A stretch of DNA of 50,122 nucleotides from Clostridia bacterium (GCA_017523925.1 JAFWVQ010000007.1:1-50122), one strand, 5' to 3'; shown: positions 40,787 to 49,372, numbered from the stretch's first letter. Numbers and translations are program-made. Notes: generated by a model from the sequence alone, not told the origin.

Positions 40787-40815
40787 GGGAGGCGCGGCGC
40801 GCCTCCCTCTTTTTT
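40787..40815 (+). terminator. terminator of the phage-type cassette
   Basis: Perfect 9-bp stem GGGAGGCGC-GGC-GCGCCTCCC, then TCTTTTTT. Confidence 0.9.
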
Positions 40816-40838
40816 GCGCCGTTTGGTATTTGATCCGT

Positions 40839-40904
40839 TCAAGCGGCGTATTTGAGCTTGTCAAGCGGCGTATATGAGCTTGTCAAGCGGCGTATTTGAG
40901 CCGT
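40839..40904. repeat. three tandem 22-bp repeats upstream of the sigma/ABC operon
   Basis: TCAAGCGGCGTATTTGAGCT plus two bases, three times at an exact 22-bp period; the second unit has TATATG for TATTTG and the third diverges in its last three bases. Two helical turns per unit suggests protein binding on one face. Confidence 0.85.
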
Positions 40905-41051
40905 GCGGAAGCGGAGAGCGCATAATAAGCGCCTTGAATGGACATATCGGTGTGGTCTGTGTTATTATTTTTTCAAATTATACGGAGCAGGCCAAAACTA
41001 TTCCCGCTGAGGCTTCGTATATATCAATGCATCCATGGGGAGGTGAAGCGC

Positions 41052-41603
41052 ATGATGAGCGATGCGCGGCTGACGCGCCGTATGAAGCTCGGCAGCCGGA
41101 ATGCGGCGGACAAGCTTTTCGACCGCTATTACCGCGAGATATACGCCTATATCTACCGCCAATGCGGCGAACGCGAGCTTGCGCTCGACCTTACGCAGGA
41201 GACCTTCACGGCGGCCTTTCGCGGGATACGGGGCTATGACGAGAAAAAGGCGGGCTTCCGCACCTGGCTCTACCGCATCGCGGGAAACAAGGTGACGGAT
41301 CATTACCGCAGCAAGGCGTACCGCGCGGGGCTTTACGAACGGCCGCTCGAAGCGCTTTCGGTCGAGCCCGCGATCGAAAGCGACGGCGACATAACCGAAA
41401 GGCTCGAACAGCGCGAGGAAGTGCGGAAGATAATGCAGATCGTTTCGGAGCATGAGCTTTCATTGGTGCGCATATTTCAAAAGAAATGCTTTGAGGAGCT
41501 GACATTCGCCGAGATCGCCTCGGAGCTTGGGCTTTCGGAAGGCACGGTCAAAACCAGATATTACGCGATGATAAAAAGGATAAGAAAGGAGCTTGCGGAA
41601 TGA
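41052..41603 (+). CDS. ECF-type RNA polymerase sigma factor
   Basis: 183 residues. Region 2 spans about residues 14-78 (FDRYYREIYAYIYRQCGERE, LALDLTQETFTAAFRGIRGY, FRTWLYRIAGNKVTDHYRSK). Region 4 spans about 120-180 (HELSLVRIFQKKCFEELTFA, EIASELGLSEGTVKTRYYAM). GGGGAGGTG lies 7 nt before ATG 41052; an upstream in-frame start at 40938 would read through that site. It overlaps the next gene by 4 nt (ATGA) and heads a six-gene operon with a membrane protein, an ATPase and three permeases, so it probably controls export or defence against an envelope-active compound (inference). Confidence 0.88.
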   Translation: MMSDARLTRRMKLGSRNAADKLFDRYYREIYAYIYRQCGERELALDLTQETFTAAFRGIRGYDEKKAGFRTWLYRIAGNKVTDHYRSKAYRAGLYERPLEALSVEPAIESDGDITERLEQREEVRKIMQIVSEHELSLVRIFQKKCFEELTFAEIASELGLSEGTVKTRYYAMIKRIRKELAE

Positions 41604-42292
41604 GGATAGATTTTCCAAGCGAAGCCGAGATCGCGCGGCAGAAGAAAAGCATTATCGAAAGCGCGTTTCAAAGGAAGGTGAAGCGCCCTCCGCTTCGTGT
41701 TATCTTTCATAATTCGTGGCTGACGGCGGCGATAAGCCTGCTGGTTTACCTGCTTTTGGTGGTGATATGCTCGATATCGGGCTATGAGCACACGCAGAGC
41801 GGCTTTCTTGCGCTTGCGGTATTCCCGCTGACCTATTTTTCGTTTTTCTTTCTTTCGCTGCTCTCGGAGGAGCAGAGCGAGGTGATAGAGCTTAAGGGAA
41901 CGATGAAATACGCCTTCGGCTATCTCGTGAGCCTGCGAATGTTTTACGCAAGCCTTGCCGCAGTTCCCGCAAATCTGCTGCTGCTCGCCTCGTTTTTCGG
42001 CAGGATCGACGCGGTTTGGAGCGTTGGCGCGGCGGGCGTTACGGCCTCGCTTCTTCTCGCGCTTTTCAGCCTCGTCAGCTACGAAAAAACGGGCTCGCTC
42101 GTGCCCTCGGCGGTGATGAGCTCGGTTTGGATGCTCGGCTGCATCGTGCTTATAAGGCACGGCGCGCCGCTTTACGAGCTTATCATCAGGGCGATCCCGC
42201 TTGCGGTGCATATTATCGCGGCGGCCGGCAGTCTTGCGGCATTTATCTCTTATATCGGAAAGGTGGAAAAACAAAATGCTTACGGTTTCTGA
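41600..42292 (+). CDS. hypothetical polytopic membrane protein, possible anti-sigma partner
   Basis: 230 residues, not recognised. A ~45-residue basic cytoplasmic start (EIARQKKSIIESAFQRKVKR) is followed by six hydrophobic helices (first WLTAAISLLVYLLLVVI, last LAVHIIAAAGSLAAFISYIG). Its ATG overlaps the sigma-factor stop, the usual position of an anti-sigma gene, and the cytoplasmic start could hold the sigma factor. The end overlaps the ATPase gene by 17 nt. It could equally be a transporter subunit; topology and position are the only evidence. Confidence 0.65.
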   Translation: MRIDFPSEAEIARQKKSIIESAFQRKVKRPPLRVIFHNSWLTAAISLLVYLLLVVICSISGYEHTQSGFLALAVFPLTYFSFFFLSLLSEEQSEVIELKGTMKYAFGYLVSLRMFYASLAAVPANLLLLASFFGRIDAVWSVGAAGVTASLLLALFSLVSYEKTGSLVPSAVMSSVWMLGCIVLIRHGAPLYELIIRAIPLAVHIIAAAGSLAAFISYIGKVEKQNAYGF

Positions 42293-43148
42293 CGTTACAA
42301 AATACTACGGCAAATTCAAGGCGATCGAGCATATCTCGCTCGATTTTGAAAACGGCACCTACGCCCTTCTTGCGCCGAACGGCGCGGGCAAGACCACGCT
42401 TATCAAGATGATAACCACGCTGCTTTCCCCAACCGAGGGCGAAATACTCTATGACGGCGCGGAGATACGCAGGCTGGGCGCGGAGTACCGCTCGCTGATA
42501 GGATATCTGCCGCAAAAATTCGGCTATTACAAGAATAATACGCCGATGCAGTATCTTGACTATCTTGCGGCGCTCAAAGGCGTTCCGAAGGCAGGGCTTA
42601 AGGAGCGCATAGGCGAGCTTATCGAGCTCGTTGGGCTTAGCGAGTCCGCGAATACCAAGATGCGCAAATTCTCCGGCGGCATGCTTCAGCGCGTCGGCAT
42701 AGCGCAGGCGATGCTGAACGATCCGAAGATACTGATACTTGACGAGCCGACCGCCGGGCTCGACCCGAAGGAGCGCGTGCGCTTTCGCAACATCATCTCG
42801 GAGCTTTCAAGGGATCGCATCGTGATCCTTTCCACGCATATCGTTTCGGATATAGAGTCCATCGCGAACCGCGTTATCATGATAAAGGACAAGCGGATCT
42901 ACAGAAACGACACTGTGGACGCCATCAGCGCCGAGCTTGAGGGCAGGGTTTACGAAACCTTTATCCCGAATGGGGAGCGCATGGATATCGGCGGCGGCTT
43001 CCTGCTTTCCTCAAGGCAGGAGCGCGGCGGAGCGAACGTGCGCTTCTATTCCGAGGAAAAGGGCTTCGGCACGCTCTGCACGCCCGATCTTGAGGACTAT
43101 TTTCTTGTTACGTACAGGGACGCTGACGATCCCGCGAAATGGAGCTGA
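42276..43148 (+). CDS. ABC transporter ATP-binding protein
   Basis: 290 residues, with the ATPase in the first ~215: Walker A APNGAGKTTL, Q-loop GYLPQKFGYY, signature FSGGMLQRVGIAQAML, Walker B ILILDEPTAGLDP and switch STHIVSD. The C-terminal ~75 residues (YETFIPNGERMDIGGGFLLS) are an accessory domain seen in multidrug or bacteriocin-type ABC-2 exporters. The start is ATG 42276, with GGAAAGGTGG ~9 nt upstream inside the previous gene. It energises one or more of the three permeases that follow directly. Confidence 0.93.
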   Translation: MLTVSDVTKYYGKFKAIEHISLDFENGTYALLAPNGAGKTTLIKMITTLLSPTEGEILYDGAEIRRLGAEYRSLIGYLPQKFGYYKNNTPMQYLDYLAALKGVPKAGLKERIGELIELVGLSESANTKMRKFSGGMLQRVGIAQAMLNDPKILILDEPTAGLDPKERVRFRNIISELSRDRIVILSTHIVSDIESIANRVIMIKDKRIYRNDTVDAISAELEGRVYETFIPNGERMDIGGGFLLSSRQERGGANVRFYSEEKGFGTLCTPDLEDYFLVTYRDADDPAKWS

Positions 43149-43149
43149 T

Positions 43150-44379
43150 ATGCGCCTGCTGTTTAAGGAACTGAAAAAGCTTTTTAACCTGCGGCTTTCG
43201 ATAATACTTTCGGTGTTTACGGCATTATACTTCTGCCTTATCCTGAGCGCTTCGTTTTTGTATCTGGGTACGGGGCAGAACGATTATTATCTTTCTTTAC
43301 ACAAAGAGCTTCTTTCCGAATTCGGCGGCGAGCTTTCACTCGATGAATGGGATGCTTTCTTGGCTAAGCGCGAAGAAATTGCCGCCGAGTTTGCCGATAA
43401 GCTTGAGGAAGCAGACAGCGAAATTCTAAATAAATACGATATTAAAAGCTATGAGGATTACCTATGCGAGCAGGATCGCCTTCTTTCAGAACAGCAATTA
43501 AGCGAAGCCGACGCCGAGCTGTATCGTGAAATAAGCCGCATGATAGAGCAAAACGAAAGCACTTATAAGCTTCTTTTTCAGCTTCAGCTTATGGATCATG
43601 ATTATATTTTGAAAAAGGAAGAATACCATTCCATTCTGTCAAGCGAAAACGAGTTTGAAGCCGCCTTCGCGGAAGGTCCCGGGGGCTTCGCGTATGAAAA
43701 CGAGGCGGTTTTAGCCAGGGAAAAGGAGCTTGCAACGCGCGGCAGCGTTTCGCTGGTGCCCTATGCTTTGATTAGTCTCCCCGATAACGATTTCGGACAT
43801 ATGCTCGCGCTTGCCGCAATAATCAGCTTTGCTACGGTGCTGCCCCGCCCGATAAACGAGCGCCTGCGCAAAATGCGCCCGATACAGCTCGTGACTAAAA
43901 CCGGGCGCTGGATCTTTGCTGTTCAGGCGCGCGCCTGTGCGCTTTTTGGGATCGCGGTCGGCGTTTTCCTAAGCCTTGCATACGGTGCGCTGCTTATCGG
44001 GCAGGGGCTGTTTGCTTTCTTTGCCTGCGATATAAACGGGGTGTCCTGGCATACCTTCGGTGTGGATATAAGCTATGGCTGCTACATGCTGATTCATGCG
44101 GGCGTGCTTATCTTGTTTTCTGTTTGCTGCTCGCTCGCCGCGTACTTTATCGGCAGGCTTGCAGGCAGCTATATCGCCGGAATCGGGATCGCTTTGCCGG
44201 TTGCTGCGGCGCTCGTTTACGGTTTTATAAAGCTCACGGGCGATTTGCTTTCAGCATATACGCTTACATCGCTCTCGGATTCGCTGACAAAGTACGGCGG
44301 CATGCTCGCTATTCTTGCCGCGATTGCTTTAGCGGTGCTTATTATGCTGAAACGGGATAAGGTGCGCGATATACTGTGA
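43150..44379 (+). CDS. ABC-2-type permease 1
   Basis: 409 residues. An N-terminal helix (LRLSIILSVFTALYFCLILS) is followed by a ~190-residue outside or cytoplasmic helical domain. Five further helices span the C-terminal half (HMLALAAIISFATVL, ALFGIAVGVFLSLAYGALLI, MLIHAGVLILFSVCCSLAAY, IAGIGIALPVAAALVYGF, GGMLAILAAIALAVLIML), ending in KRDKVRDIL. It is a paralogue of the next gene: both begin MRLLFKELKKL, share SxDEWDAFLAKRE, and end identically. The central part (43260-43640) is more AT-rich than the ends. ATG 43150 overlaps nothing but lies 1 nt after the ATPase stop. Confidence 0.82.
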   Translation: MRLLFKELKKLFNLRLSIILSVFTALYFCLILSASFLYLGTGQNDYYLSLHKELLSEFGGELSLDEWDAFLAKREEIAAEFADKLEEADSEILNKYDIKSYEDYLCEQDRLLSEQQLSEADAELYREISRMIEQNESTYKLLFQLQLMDHDYILKKEEYHSILSSENEFEAAFAEGPGGFAYENEAVLAREKELATRGSVSLVPYALISLPDNDFGHMLALAAIISFATVLPRPINERLRKMRPIQLVTKTGRWIFAVQARACALFGIAVGVFLSLAYGALLIGQGLFAFFACDINGVSWHTFGVDISYGCYMLIHAGVLILFSVCCSLAAYFIGRLAGSYIAGIGIALPVAAALVYGFIKLTGDLLSAYTLTSLSDSLTKYGGMLAILAAIALAVLIMLKRDKVRDIL

Positions 44380-44388
44380 GGTGATAAT

Positions 44389-45597
44389 ATGCGACTTCTA
44401 TTTAAGGAACTGAAAAAGCTGCTGAATCCGCTGCCCGTTCTGATACTTGCGGCATTTTCCGTCGCTTATACCTTCCTTTTCCTGAACTTCCCTTTCTCGC
44501 AGAGATGGACCGTTCGTCAGACACGGTTATATGAAGAGCTTCGCGCCGAATTCGGTCGCGAGCTTTCGAGTGATGAATGGGATGCGTTTTTAGCTAAGCG
44601 CGAAGCCGTTCTCGAGCGGATAAACGAGCGGATACGAAGCAGCGAGATCCTGCGAAAGAACGGTATAGATGATTATGAAACCTTTATCCATACGCCGCCC
44701 GTCGTTTTTACTCCAACAACGAGCGAAGAGGCGGTTGAGATGCAGAGGGAAAAGGATCGCATTTATCACGACGATGAGATCACATCTCCGCTGTTCGACT
44801 ATTTGCACGAAATGGATTACCTTATCGGCCGCAAGGACGATCTTCACGCACTCGCCTACGAAAGGGATTATGATGAAGCAAATGGCGAAGGATACATTCC
44901 GAGCGATGCGCCGTATAGAAACGCGGCAGTCGCGGAGAGGTATCGGGAAACCTGCACCGGCAGCATTTCGCTTATCCCGCGTGGAGCTGCGGGCAACGTT
45001 CGGGATGGCTTAATGCGGCTCATGATTCTTTCGGCGATACTTTGCTTCGTTTTGATCCTTCCCTGCCTTATCAAAGAGCGGCTTCGCGGAATGCGCGATA
45101 TTCAGCTTGCAAGCGCGTCGGGGCGCGGGATATTCGCCGTTCAGGCAAAAACCTGCGCGCTTTTCGGGCTCGGAGTCGGTCTGCTGCTTGACCTCGTTTA
45201 CGCCCTGCTCCTTTGGCGCAGCGGCACGCTTGGGTTTATCGCCTGCGACATAAGCAGCTTTGATCGCTGGAGATTTTGGACGGATATCAGCTTTGGGAGC
45301 TATCTGCTTATCCATGCGGCGGCGGTGATACTCCTTTCCGTTTGCGCTTCGCTTTCGGCATACTTCATCGGCAGGCTTGCAAGCAGCCATATCGTTGGGC
45401 TCGGCATCGCCCTGCCGGTGGCGGCGGCACTTGTTTTCGGCTTTTATATGCTCGTGCGAAATCCGCTGTATCTGTTCTCCTCGCCTTCGCTCGCCGCTGC
45501 CGTTATCAAGATCTGCATAACGCTGCTTGTATTTGCCGCAATTTGGGCGGCGGTGCTTATAATGCTGAAACGCGATAAGGTGCGGGATATACTATGA
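44389..45597 (+). CDS. ABC-2-type permease 2 (paralogue of permease 1)
   Basis: 402 residues with the same plan as permease 1: MRLLFKELKKLLNPL, a first helix, a helical soluble domain with ELSSDEWDAFLAKREAVLER, then five helices (LMRLMILSAILCFVLILPCL, LFGLGVGLLLDLVYALLLW, LLIHAAAVILLSVCASLSAY, HIVGLGIALPVAAALVFGF, ICITLLVFAAIWAAVLIML) and KRDKVRDIL. The pair arose by tandem duplication, and the soluble domains have diverged most. It follows permease 1 by 9 nt and overlaps permease 3 by 4 nt (ATGA). A heterodimer with permease 1 is a reasonable inference. Confidence 0.82.
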   Translation: MRLLFKELKKLLNPLPVLILAAFSVAYTFLFLNFPFSQRWTVRQTRLYEELRAEFGRELSSDEWDAFLAKREAVLERINERIRSSEILRKNGIDDYETFIHTPPVVFTPTTSEEAVEMQREKDRIYHDDEITSPLFDYLHEMDYLIGRKDDLHALAYERDYDEANGEGYIPSDAPYRNAAVAERYRETCTGSISLIPRGAAGNVRDGLMRLMILSAILCFVLILPCLIKERLRGMRDIQLASASGRGIFAVQAKTCALFGLGVGLLLDLVYALLLWRSGTLGFIACDISSFDRWRFWTDISFGSYLLIHAAAVILLSVCASLSAYFIGRLASSHIVGLGIALPVAAALVFGFYMLVRNPLYLFSSPSLAAAVIKICITLLVFAAIWAAVLIMLKRDKVRDIL

Positions 45598-46682
45598 AGA
45601 TATTTATTTACGAATTCAAAAAGCTTTTGCGCTTTCCGCTGCTTTGGGTGCTTTCGGCGCTTTTCATCGCGTTGAACCTTGTTTTAACGCATACCTCGGT
45701 CGGCCATGACGATTTTCAGCGGAATCTGCACGAAATGCACGACGTGCTTCTCGGTAGGTCAAGCGAGGGCGGGGCTTTCGAGCTTTACGCGCAGTACCGC
45801 GAGAATTACGCGGGCGCATACGACGAGCTCGATATGCTCAAGCAGCTTGAAATGAAGAAGGAAAGCCTCGGCTTCGAGCCGACGGGCGGCTATGAGAAGT
45901 TCATTCGAGGCAATTACGAAAGGCTTCAAAAGCGCGTGGACGAGATAAAGCTGCGCGGCGAAGCGGACGGCCCCTTCTACCCGGGCGCGATGTTCGCAGT
46001 CCACAGCACGCTGTATTCCACTTTGAACTTCGCCATCGTCGGAATGCTTATAATCACCTGCTTTTCGGTGCTTTATCTGATGGACTACGAGCGCATAAAT
46101 CATACCGATGATTTGGTTTTTGCAAGCGCCGTCGGGCGAAGGATCATGGGAATCAAGCTCGGCGCAGGGCTGCTTTTCGGAATGCTGCTTTCGCTTATCA
46201 TACTTGCAGGAAGCCTTGCGGGCTTTCTCGCCCTCGTTCCGATGGAGGGGCTTTGGAGCACGCCGGTGAGCGCATTTACGGTGATGGAACGGGAGCTGTT
46301 CATAACCTTCTTCCCGCTCACGATCGCGCAGGAATTGATGCTCGGCATAGCCGCTGCGCTGATGCTGACGCTCATAATGGGCTTGATCGTAGGCGCGGCG
46401 CAGTATTTTTGCAGCAACAGCTATCTTGTTACGGTCTGCACCGCCGTGATCTTCTTCGGCGCGCATACCGTGATAAGATTTGTGAACAACGCGGGTATCT
46501 TCACCACCGCCATCCGCATGACGCCCGCCGCGCTGCTTAAAAGCTGCGGAAAATGGTTCATCGCGGATCACCCCGCGACCGCGTTTGCAGGCAGTGAGCT
46601 TTGGACGCTCGGGATATGGGGCGCGATCGCGCTTGCCGCGCTGCTCTTTGGGAAAATGCGGTTTATGCAGAAGGATATTTGA
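45594..46682 (+). CDS. ABC-2-type permease 3
   Basis: 362 residues, more distant from the other two: MKIFIYEFKKLLRFPLLWVL at the start, a ~130-residue helical region, then helices LNFAIVGMLIITCFSVLYLM, LGAGLLFGMLLSLIILAGSL, LMLGIAAALMLTLIMGLIVG, VTVCTAVIFFGAHTVI and LGIWGAIALAALLFG, ending MRFMQKDI. The YEFKKLL start is common in ABC-2 permeases of peptide or antibiotic exporters. Last gene of the sigma-led operon; a terminator follows at 46705. Confidence 0.82.
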   Translation: MKIFIYEFKKLLRFPLLWVLSALFIALNLVLTHTSVGHDDFQRNLHEMHDVLLGRSSEGGAFELYAQYRENYAGAYDELDMLKQLEMKKESLGFEPTGGYEKFIRGNYERLQKRVDEIKLRGEADGPFYPGAMFAVHSTLYSTLNFAIVGMLIITCFSVLYLMDYERINHTDDLVFASAVGRRIMGIKLGAGLLFGMLLSLIILAGSLAGFLALVPMEGLWSTPVSAFTVMERELFITFFPLTIAQELMLGIAAALMLTLIMGLIVGAAQYFCSNSYLVTVCTAVIFFGAHTVIRFVNNAGIFTTAIRMTPAALLKSCGKWFIADHPATAFAGSELWTLGIWGAIALAALLFGKMRFMQKDI

Positions 46683-46704
46683 TCATTTGCGCCAAAATAC
46701 GGCT

Positions 46705-46741
46705 CGGGCCGTCCGCAGGTTTTGCGGGCGACCCGTTTTTT
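46705..46741 (+). terminator. terminator of the sigma/ABC operon
   Basis: CGGG..GTCCGCA / TGCGGGC..CCCG with a 2-nt internal mismatch, then TTTTTT. Confidence 0.8.
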
Positions 46742-46775
46742 ATATGCTTATTCACTTTATTCCGAGTTCTTCCCG

Positions 46776-47198
46776 TTACTTTTCGCTTTTCAGCCTGCTG
46801 TTCATTTCGCTTGCAAGCTTCTTTGCTTTTCTGTACTGAATGAACCAGATGATAAAGGCTATTGCGATCTGCCCCGCGATGATTGCAAGGCTTACCCAAA
46901 TTCCGCCGTTTTCAACGCGCACCCAGCCGTTGACTATCGCGGCGGCGATCATCACGGCGCAGCCGATCCCCATGTGGATAAGCACCTTGACGGGCATGGA
47001 AAGCTCGGTTTCGTAGATAAGCGCTGGTATGCCGAACCCAAGACCTATTGCGAAGGTTGAGATGCAGTAGCGGAGCATTCCGCTTGTGGAAGCAAAGGTT
47101 CCTTCCTTCGCCGACAGCGCAACGAAGAAGCTTGAGATAACGAACACCGTGCTGGCGATCTTGATGCCGCCCCATGCGGCAGATAGAACTTTTTTCAT
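46776..47198 (-). CDS. DUF3021 family membrane protein
   Basis: 140 residues with four hydrophobic helices: IKIASTVFVISSFFVALSA, LRYCISTFAIGLGFGIPALI, VKVLIHMGIGCAVMIAAAIV and IWVSLAIIAGQIAIAFIIWF, then a basic C-terminal end (QYRKAKKLASEMNSRLK). This is the DUF3021 pattern. In Firmicutes these proteins almost always sit behind a LytTR-type regulator, and here too the regulator gene lies directly upstream on the same strand; the membrane protein probably senses or restrains it. The start is ATG 47198 with AAAGGGG upstream, overlapping the end of the regulator. Confidence 0.85.
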   Translation of the reverse strand: MKKVLSAAWGGIKIASTVFVISSFFVALSAKEGTFASTSGMLRYCISTFAIGLGFGIPALIYETELSMPVKVLIHMGIGCAVMIAAAIVNGWVRVENGGIWVSLAIIAGQIAIAFIIWFIQYRKAKKLASEMNSRLKSEK

Positions 47199-47209
47199 AT
47201 TTTCCCCTT

Positions 47210-47653
47210 TCACAGCCCGAGATATTTTTTAAGATCGGGCAGATATTTTCTTGAAATGTACTCTTTCGAGCCGTTTTTAAGTGTCAGAAGCATAAGCCCG
47301 CTGTAATGCGGCTCAACGAGCTTGAGCTTTTTAAGATTGACGATGCACGATTTTGAAATCCTCATAAAATCGCGCAGACCTTCAAAATCCTTGAGCGGCT
47401 TCGGGCTTTCGAAGCTCTTTTCTTTGCAAACGAGCTGCGTTCTGCCGTTTTCGCTCTTTATCGCGAAAAGCTCCTGCCGCTCGATTATGACGGTTCGCCC
47501 GTTCTCCATGCCCGTTATCACGGCTTCGTCCTCGCCGATTCCCAGTAAAAGCCTTTGCGCTTCGAGCACCGCTTCGGTGACCTCGGGGCAGGTAATGAGC
47601 GCGTTTATCTCGCTCTTTGAAATGCTCTTATCGATCCTTATTTCAACCTTCAT
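47210..47653 (-). CDS. LytTR-domain DNA-binding regulator
   Basis: 147 residues. The N-terminal ~45 residues carry no receiver domain. The LytTR domain occupies about residues 50-147: GRTVIIERQELFAIKSENGR, PKPLKDFEGLRDFMRISKSC, IVNLKKLKLVEPHYSGLMLL and KEYISRKYLPDLKKYLGL are close to the LytTR consensus, which binds DNA through a beta-fold. The start is ATG 47653, 5 nt after AAAGGAGAG; a longer frame upstream is not supported. With DUF3021 it forms the common two-gene LytTR-membrane-inhibitor unit. It converges on the ABC operon but has no visible link to it. Confidence 0.9.
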   Translation of the reverse strand: MKVEIRIDKSISKSEINALITCPEVTEAVLEAQRLLLGIGEDEAVITGMENGRTVIIERQELFAIKSENGRTQLVCKEKSFESPKPLKDFEGLRDFMRISKSCIVNLKKLKLVEPHYSGLMLLTLKNGSKEYISRKYLPDLKKYLGL

Positions 47654-47819
47654 ATTCTCTCCTTTCAGCCGGCGAAATGAGTATAGCACGAACGGGCGAA
47701 AAAGTCATCGGTTTGGGAGCAAGAGGCGGGAAAGCGGCGGTGAGATGCGCTGTTTTGGCGGTAAAGTGAAATAAAGAGGTTCGCCGCCCGTATATATTTA
47801 TCCCCGCGCCCTTTTTAAG

Positions 47820-47848
47820 TTGCCATTCGCAAAGAAATGTTGTAAAAT
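47820..47848 (+). promoter_or_regulatory. promoter of the DUF1015 gene
   Basis: TTGCCA (47820-47825), 17-bp spacer, TAAAAT (47843-47848). Confidence 0.65.
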
Positions 47849-47903
47849 GGCAGTTGGAACTGCCGAAAGGCAAGGCAAACTTATTATTCTTACGGAGGCC
47901 AAA

Positions 47904-49238
47904 ATGAGCAAGAAGTTTGAAAACAATATCGGCATCAAGGTGCCGGAGCTGATGATGCCCAAGAAGGGCGTTGACCTTACCAAGTGGGCGGTCGTTGCAT
48001 GCGATCAGTACACCTCCCAGCCCGATTATTGGAACGAGTGCGAGAGGATCGTTGGCGATGCTCCCTCCACCCTGCGCCTTATGCTCCCCGAGATCTACCT
48101 TGAGAAGCCCGGCGAGGCCGAGCGCATCGCGGAGATCCGCAAGACCATGGACGAATACGTTAAGACCGGCATCCTTGAGAACAGGGGCGAAGGCTTCGTT
48201 TTCACCCGCCGCACCGTGGACGGCAAAACCCGCAACGGTCTTGTAGTTGCGCTCGATCTTGAGTGCTACGATTACTCCAAGGGCTCCACCACGCTCATTC
48301 GCGCCACCGAGGGCACGATCGTTGAGCGCATTCCCCCGCGCCTTCGCATCCGCGAGGCCGCAACGGTGGAACTTCCCCATATCATCGTGCTTATTGACGA
48401 CGAGAAGAAGACCGTTATCGAGCCCCTTGCGGAGCAGCTCGACAAGGCGGAGCAGCTCTATGATTTCGAGCTGATGCAGGCGGGCGGCCACGTTGAAGGC
48501 TGGCTCATCAATGATGAAGCCATGATCAAGGGCGTTATCGACGGCATCATGGGTCTTGTTGATGAAAACAAGTACGGCAAGAAGATGCCCCCCCTACTCT
48601 TCGCTATGGGCGATGGCAACCACAGCTTCGCCACCGCGAAGGCAAACTGGGAAAAGCTCAAGGCAACCCTTCCCGAGGAGGAGCGCGCGAACCATCCCGC
48701 AAGGTATGCGCTTGTTGAGCTTGAGAACGTTCACGACGACGGCATCGTGTTCGAGCCCATCCACCGCGTTATCTTCAATATCGATGCCGATGAGTTTATC
48801 AAGGCGCTTGAGGCGGAGCTTGAGAAGCAGAACGGCAACGCTTCCGTTCAGTATTTCGACTGCCCGCACTGCATGGCTTCCGCTATGAAGGAGCTTAAAA
48901 AGGGCACTCATGCTATCCCCTTCTGCATGGAGAACAAGCTCGGCATGATCGTGGTTGAAAAGCCCGCCGCTCAGCTTGAGGTCGGAACGCTTCAGAACGC
49001 GCTGGACGTGCTTCTTAAAAAGACCGAAGGCGCCGTGATCGACTACATCCACGGCGAGGACGTTGTAAACGAGCTCGGAAGCAAGCCCTCCAACATGGGC
49101 TTCCTGCTCCCGCCGATGGCGAAGGGCGACCTGTTCAAGACCGTTGTGTTCGACGGCGCGCTCCCGAGAAAGACCTTCTCGATGGGCGAAGCGCATGAGA
49201 AGAGGTACTATCTCGAGTGCAGGAAGATCAGCAAGTAA
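47904..49238 (+). CDS. DUF1015 family protein
   Basis: 444 residues, soluble. Family marks include WAVVACDQYTSQPDYWNECE near the start, IRATEGTIVERIPPRLRIRE, LLFAMGDGNHSFATAKANWE (the conserved GDGNHS motif), ALVELENVHDDGIVFEPIHR and ISMGEAHEKRYY-like FSMGEAHEKRYYLECR at the end. DUF1015 proteins have no settled biochemical role; in Clostridia they often lie near serine-synthesis genes, which are not present here. TACGGAGG lies 5 nt before ATG 47904. It has its own promoter and a terminator-like hairpin after it. Codon use is strongly biased (many GAG, CTT, AAG), suggesting high expression. Confidence 0.9.
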   Translation: MSKKFENNIGIKVPELMMPKKGVDLTKWAVVACDQYTSQPDYWNECERIVGDAPSTLRLMLPEIYLEKPGEAERIAEIRKTMDEYVKTGILENRGEGFVFTRRTVDGKTRNGLVVALDLECYDYSKGSTTLIRATEGTIVERIPPRLRIREAATVELPHIIVLIDDEKKTVIEPLAEQLDKAEQLYDFELMQAGGHVEGWLINDEAMIKGVIDGIMGLVDENKYGKKMPPLLFAMGDGNHSFATAKANWEKLKATLPEEERANHPARYALVELENVHDDGIVFEPIHRVIFNIDADEFIKALEAELEKQNGNASVQYFDCPHCMASAMKELKKGTHAIPFCMENKLGMIVVEKPAAQLEVGTLQNALDVLLKKTEGAVIDYIHGEDVVNELGSKPSNMGFLLPPMAKGDLFKTVVFDGALPRKTFSMGEAHEKRYYLECRKISK

Positions 49239-49254
49239 GCTGAAATGATAGATT

Positions 49255-49300
49255 ATAAGGGACTGCTGCAAATGCCGAAAGCAAAGCGGCAGTCCCTTAT
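49255..49300 (+). terminator. terminator-like long hairpin after DUF1015
   Basis: ATAAGGGACTGC / GCAGTCCCTTAT, a 12-bp perfect stem closing a 22-nt loop that itself holds GC-rich pairs. The T-run is weak. Confidence 0.6.
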
Positions 49301-49372
49301 TGAATGAAGCCGATAGGCGAACAAGCGTACTTTTACTGCGCAAAAACAGTTTACGAAAGGAGCTGCTTCACT

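Larger units (their letters stand above)
40739..41051. other. intergenic region between the phage cassette and the sigma/ABC operon
   Basis: Contains the cassette terminator (40787-40815) and three 22-bp tandem repeats (40839-40904). An AT-rich strip (40955-40985) without a well-spaced promoter follows. No gene. Confidence 0.5.

Noticed and set aside
40839..40904. CRISPR array from the 22-bp repeats
   Set aside because: The units are directly abutting with no spacers, only three copies exist, and no cas gene is near.
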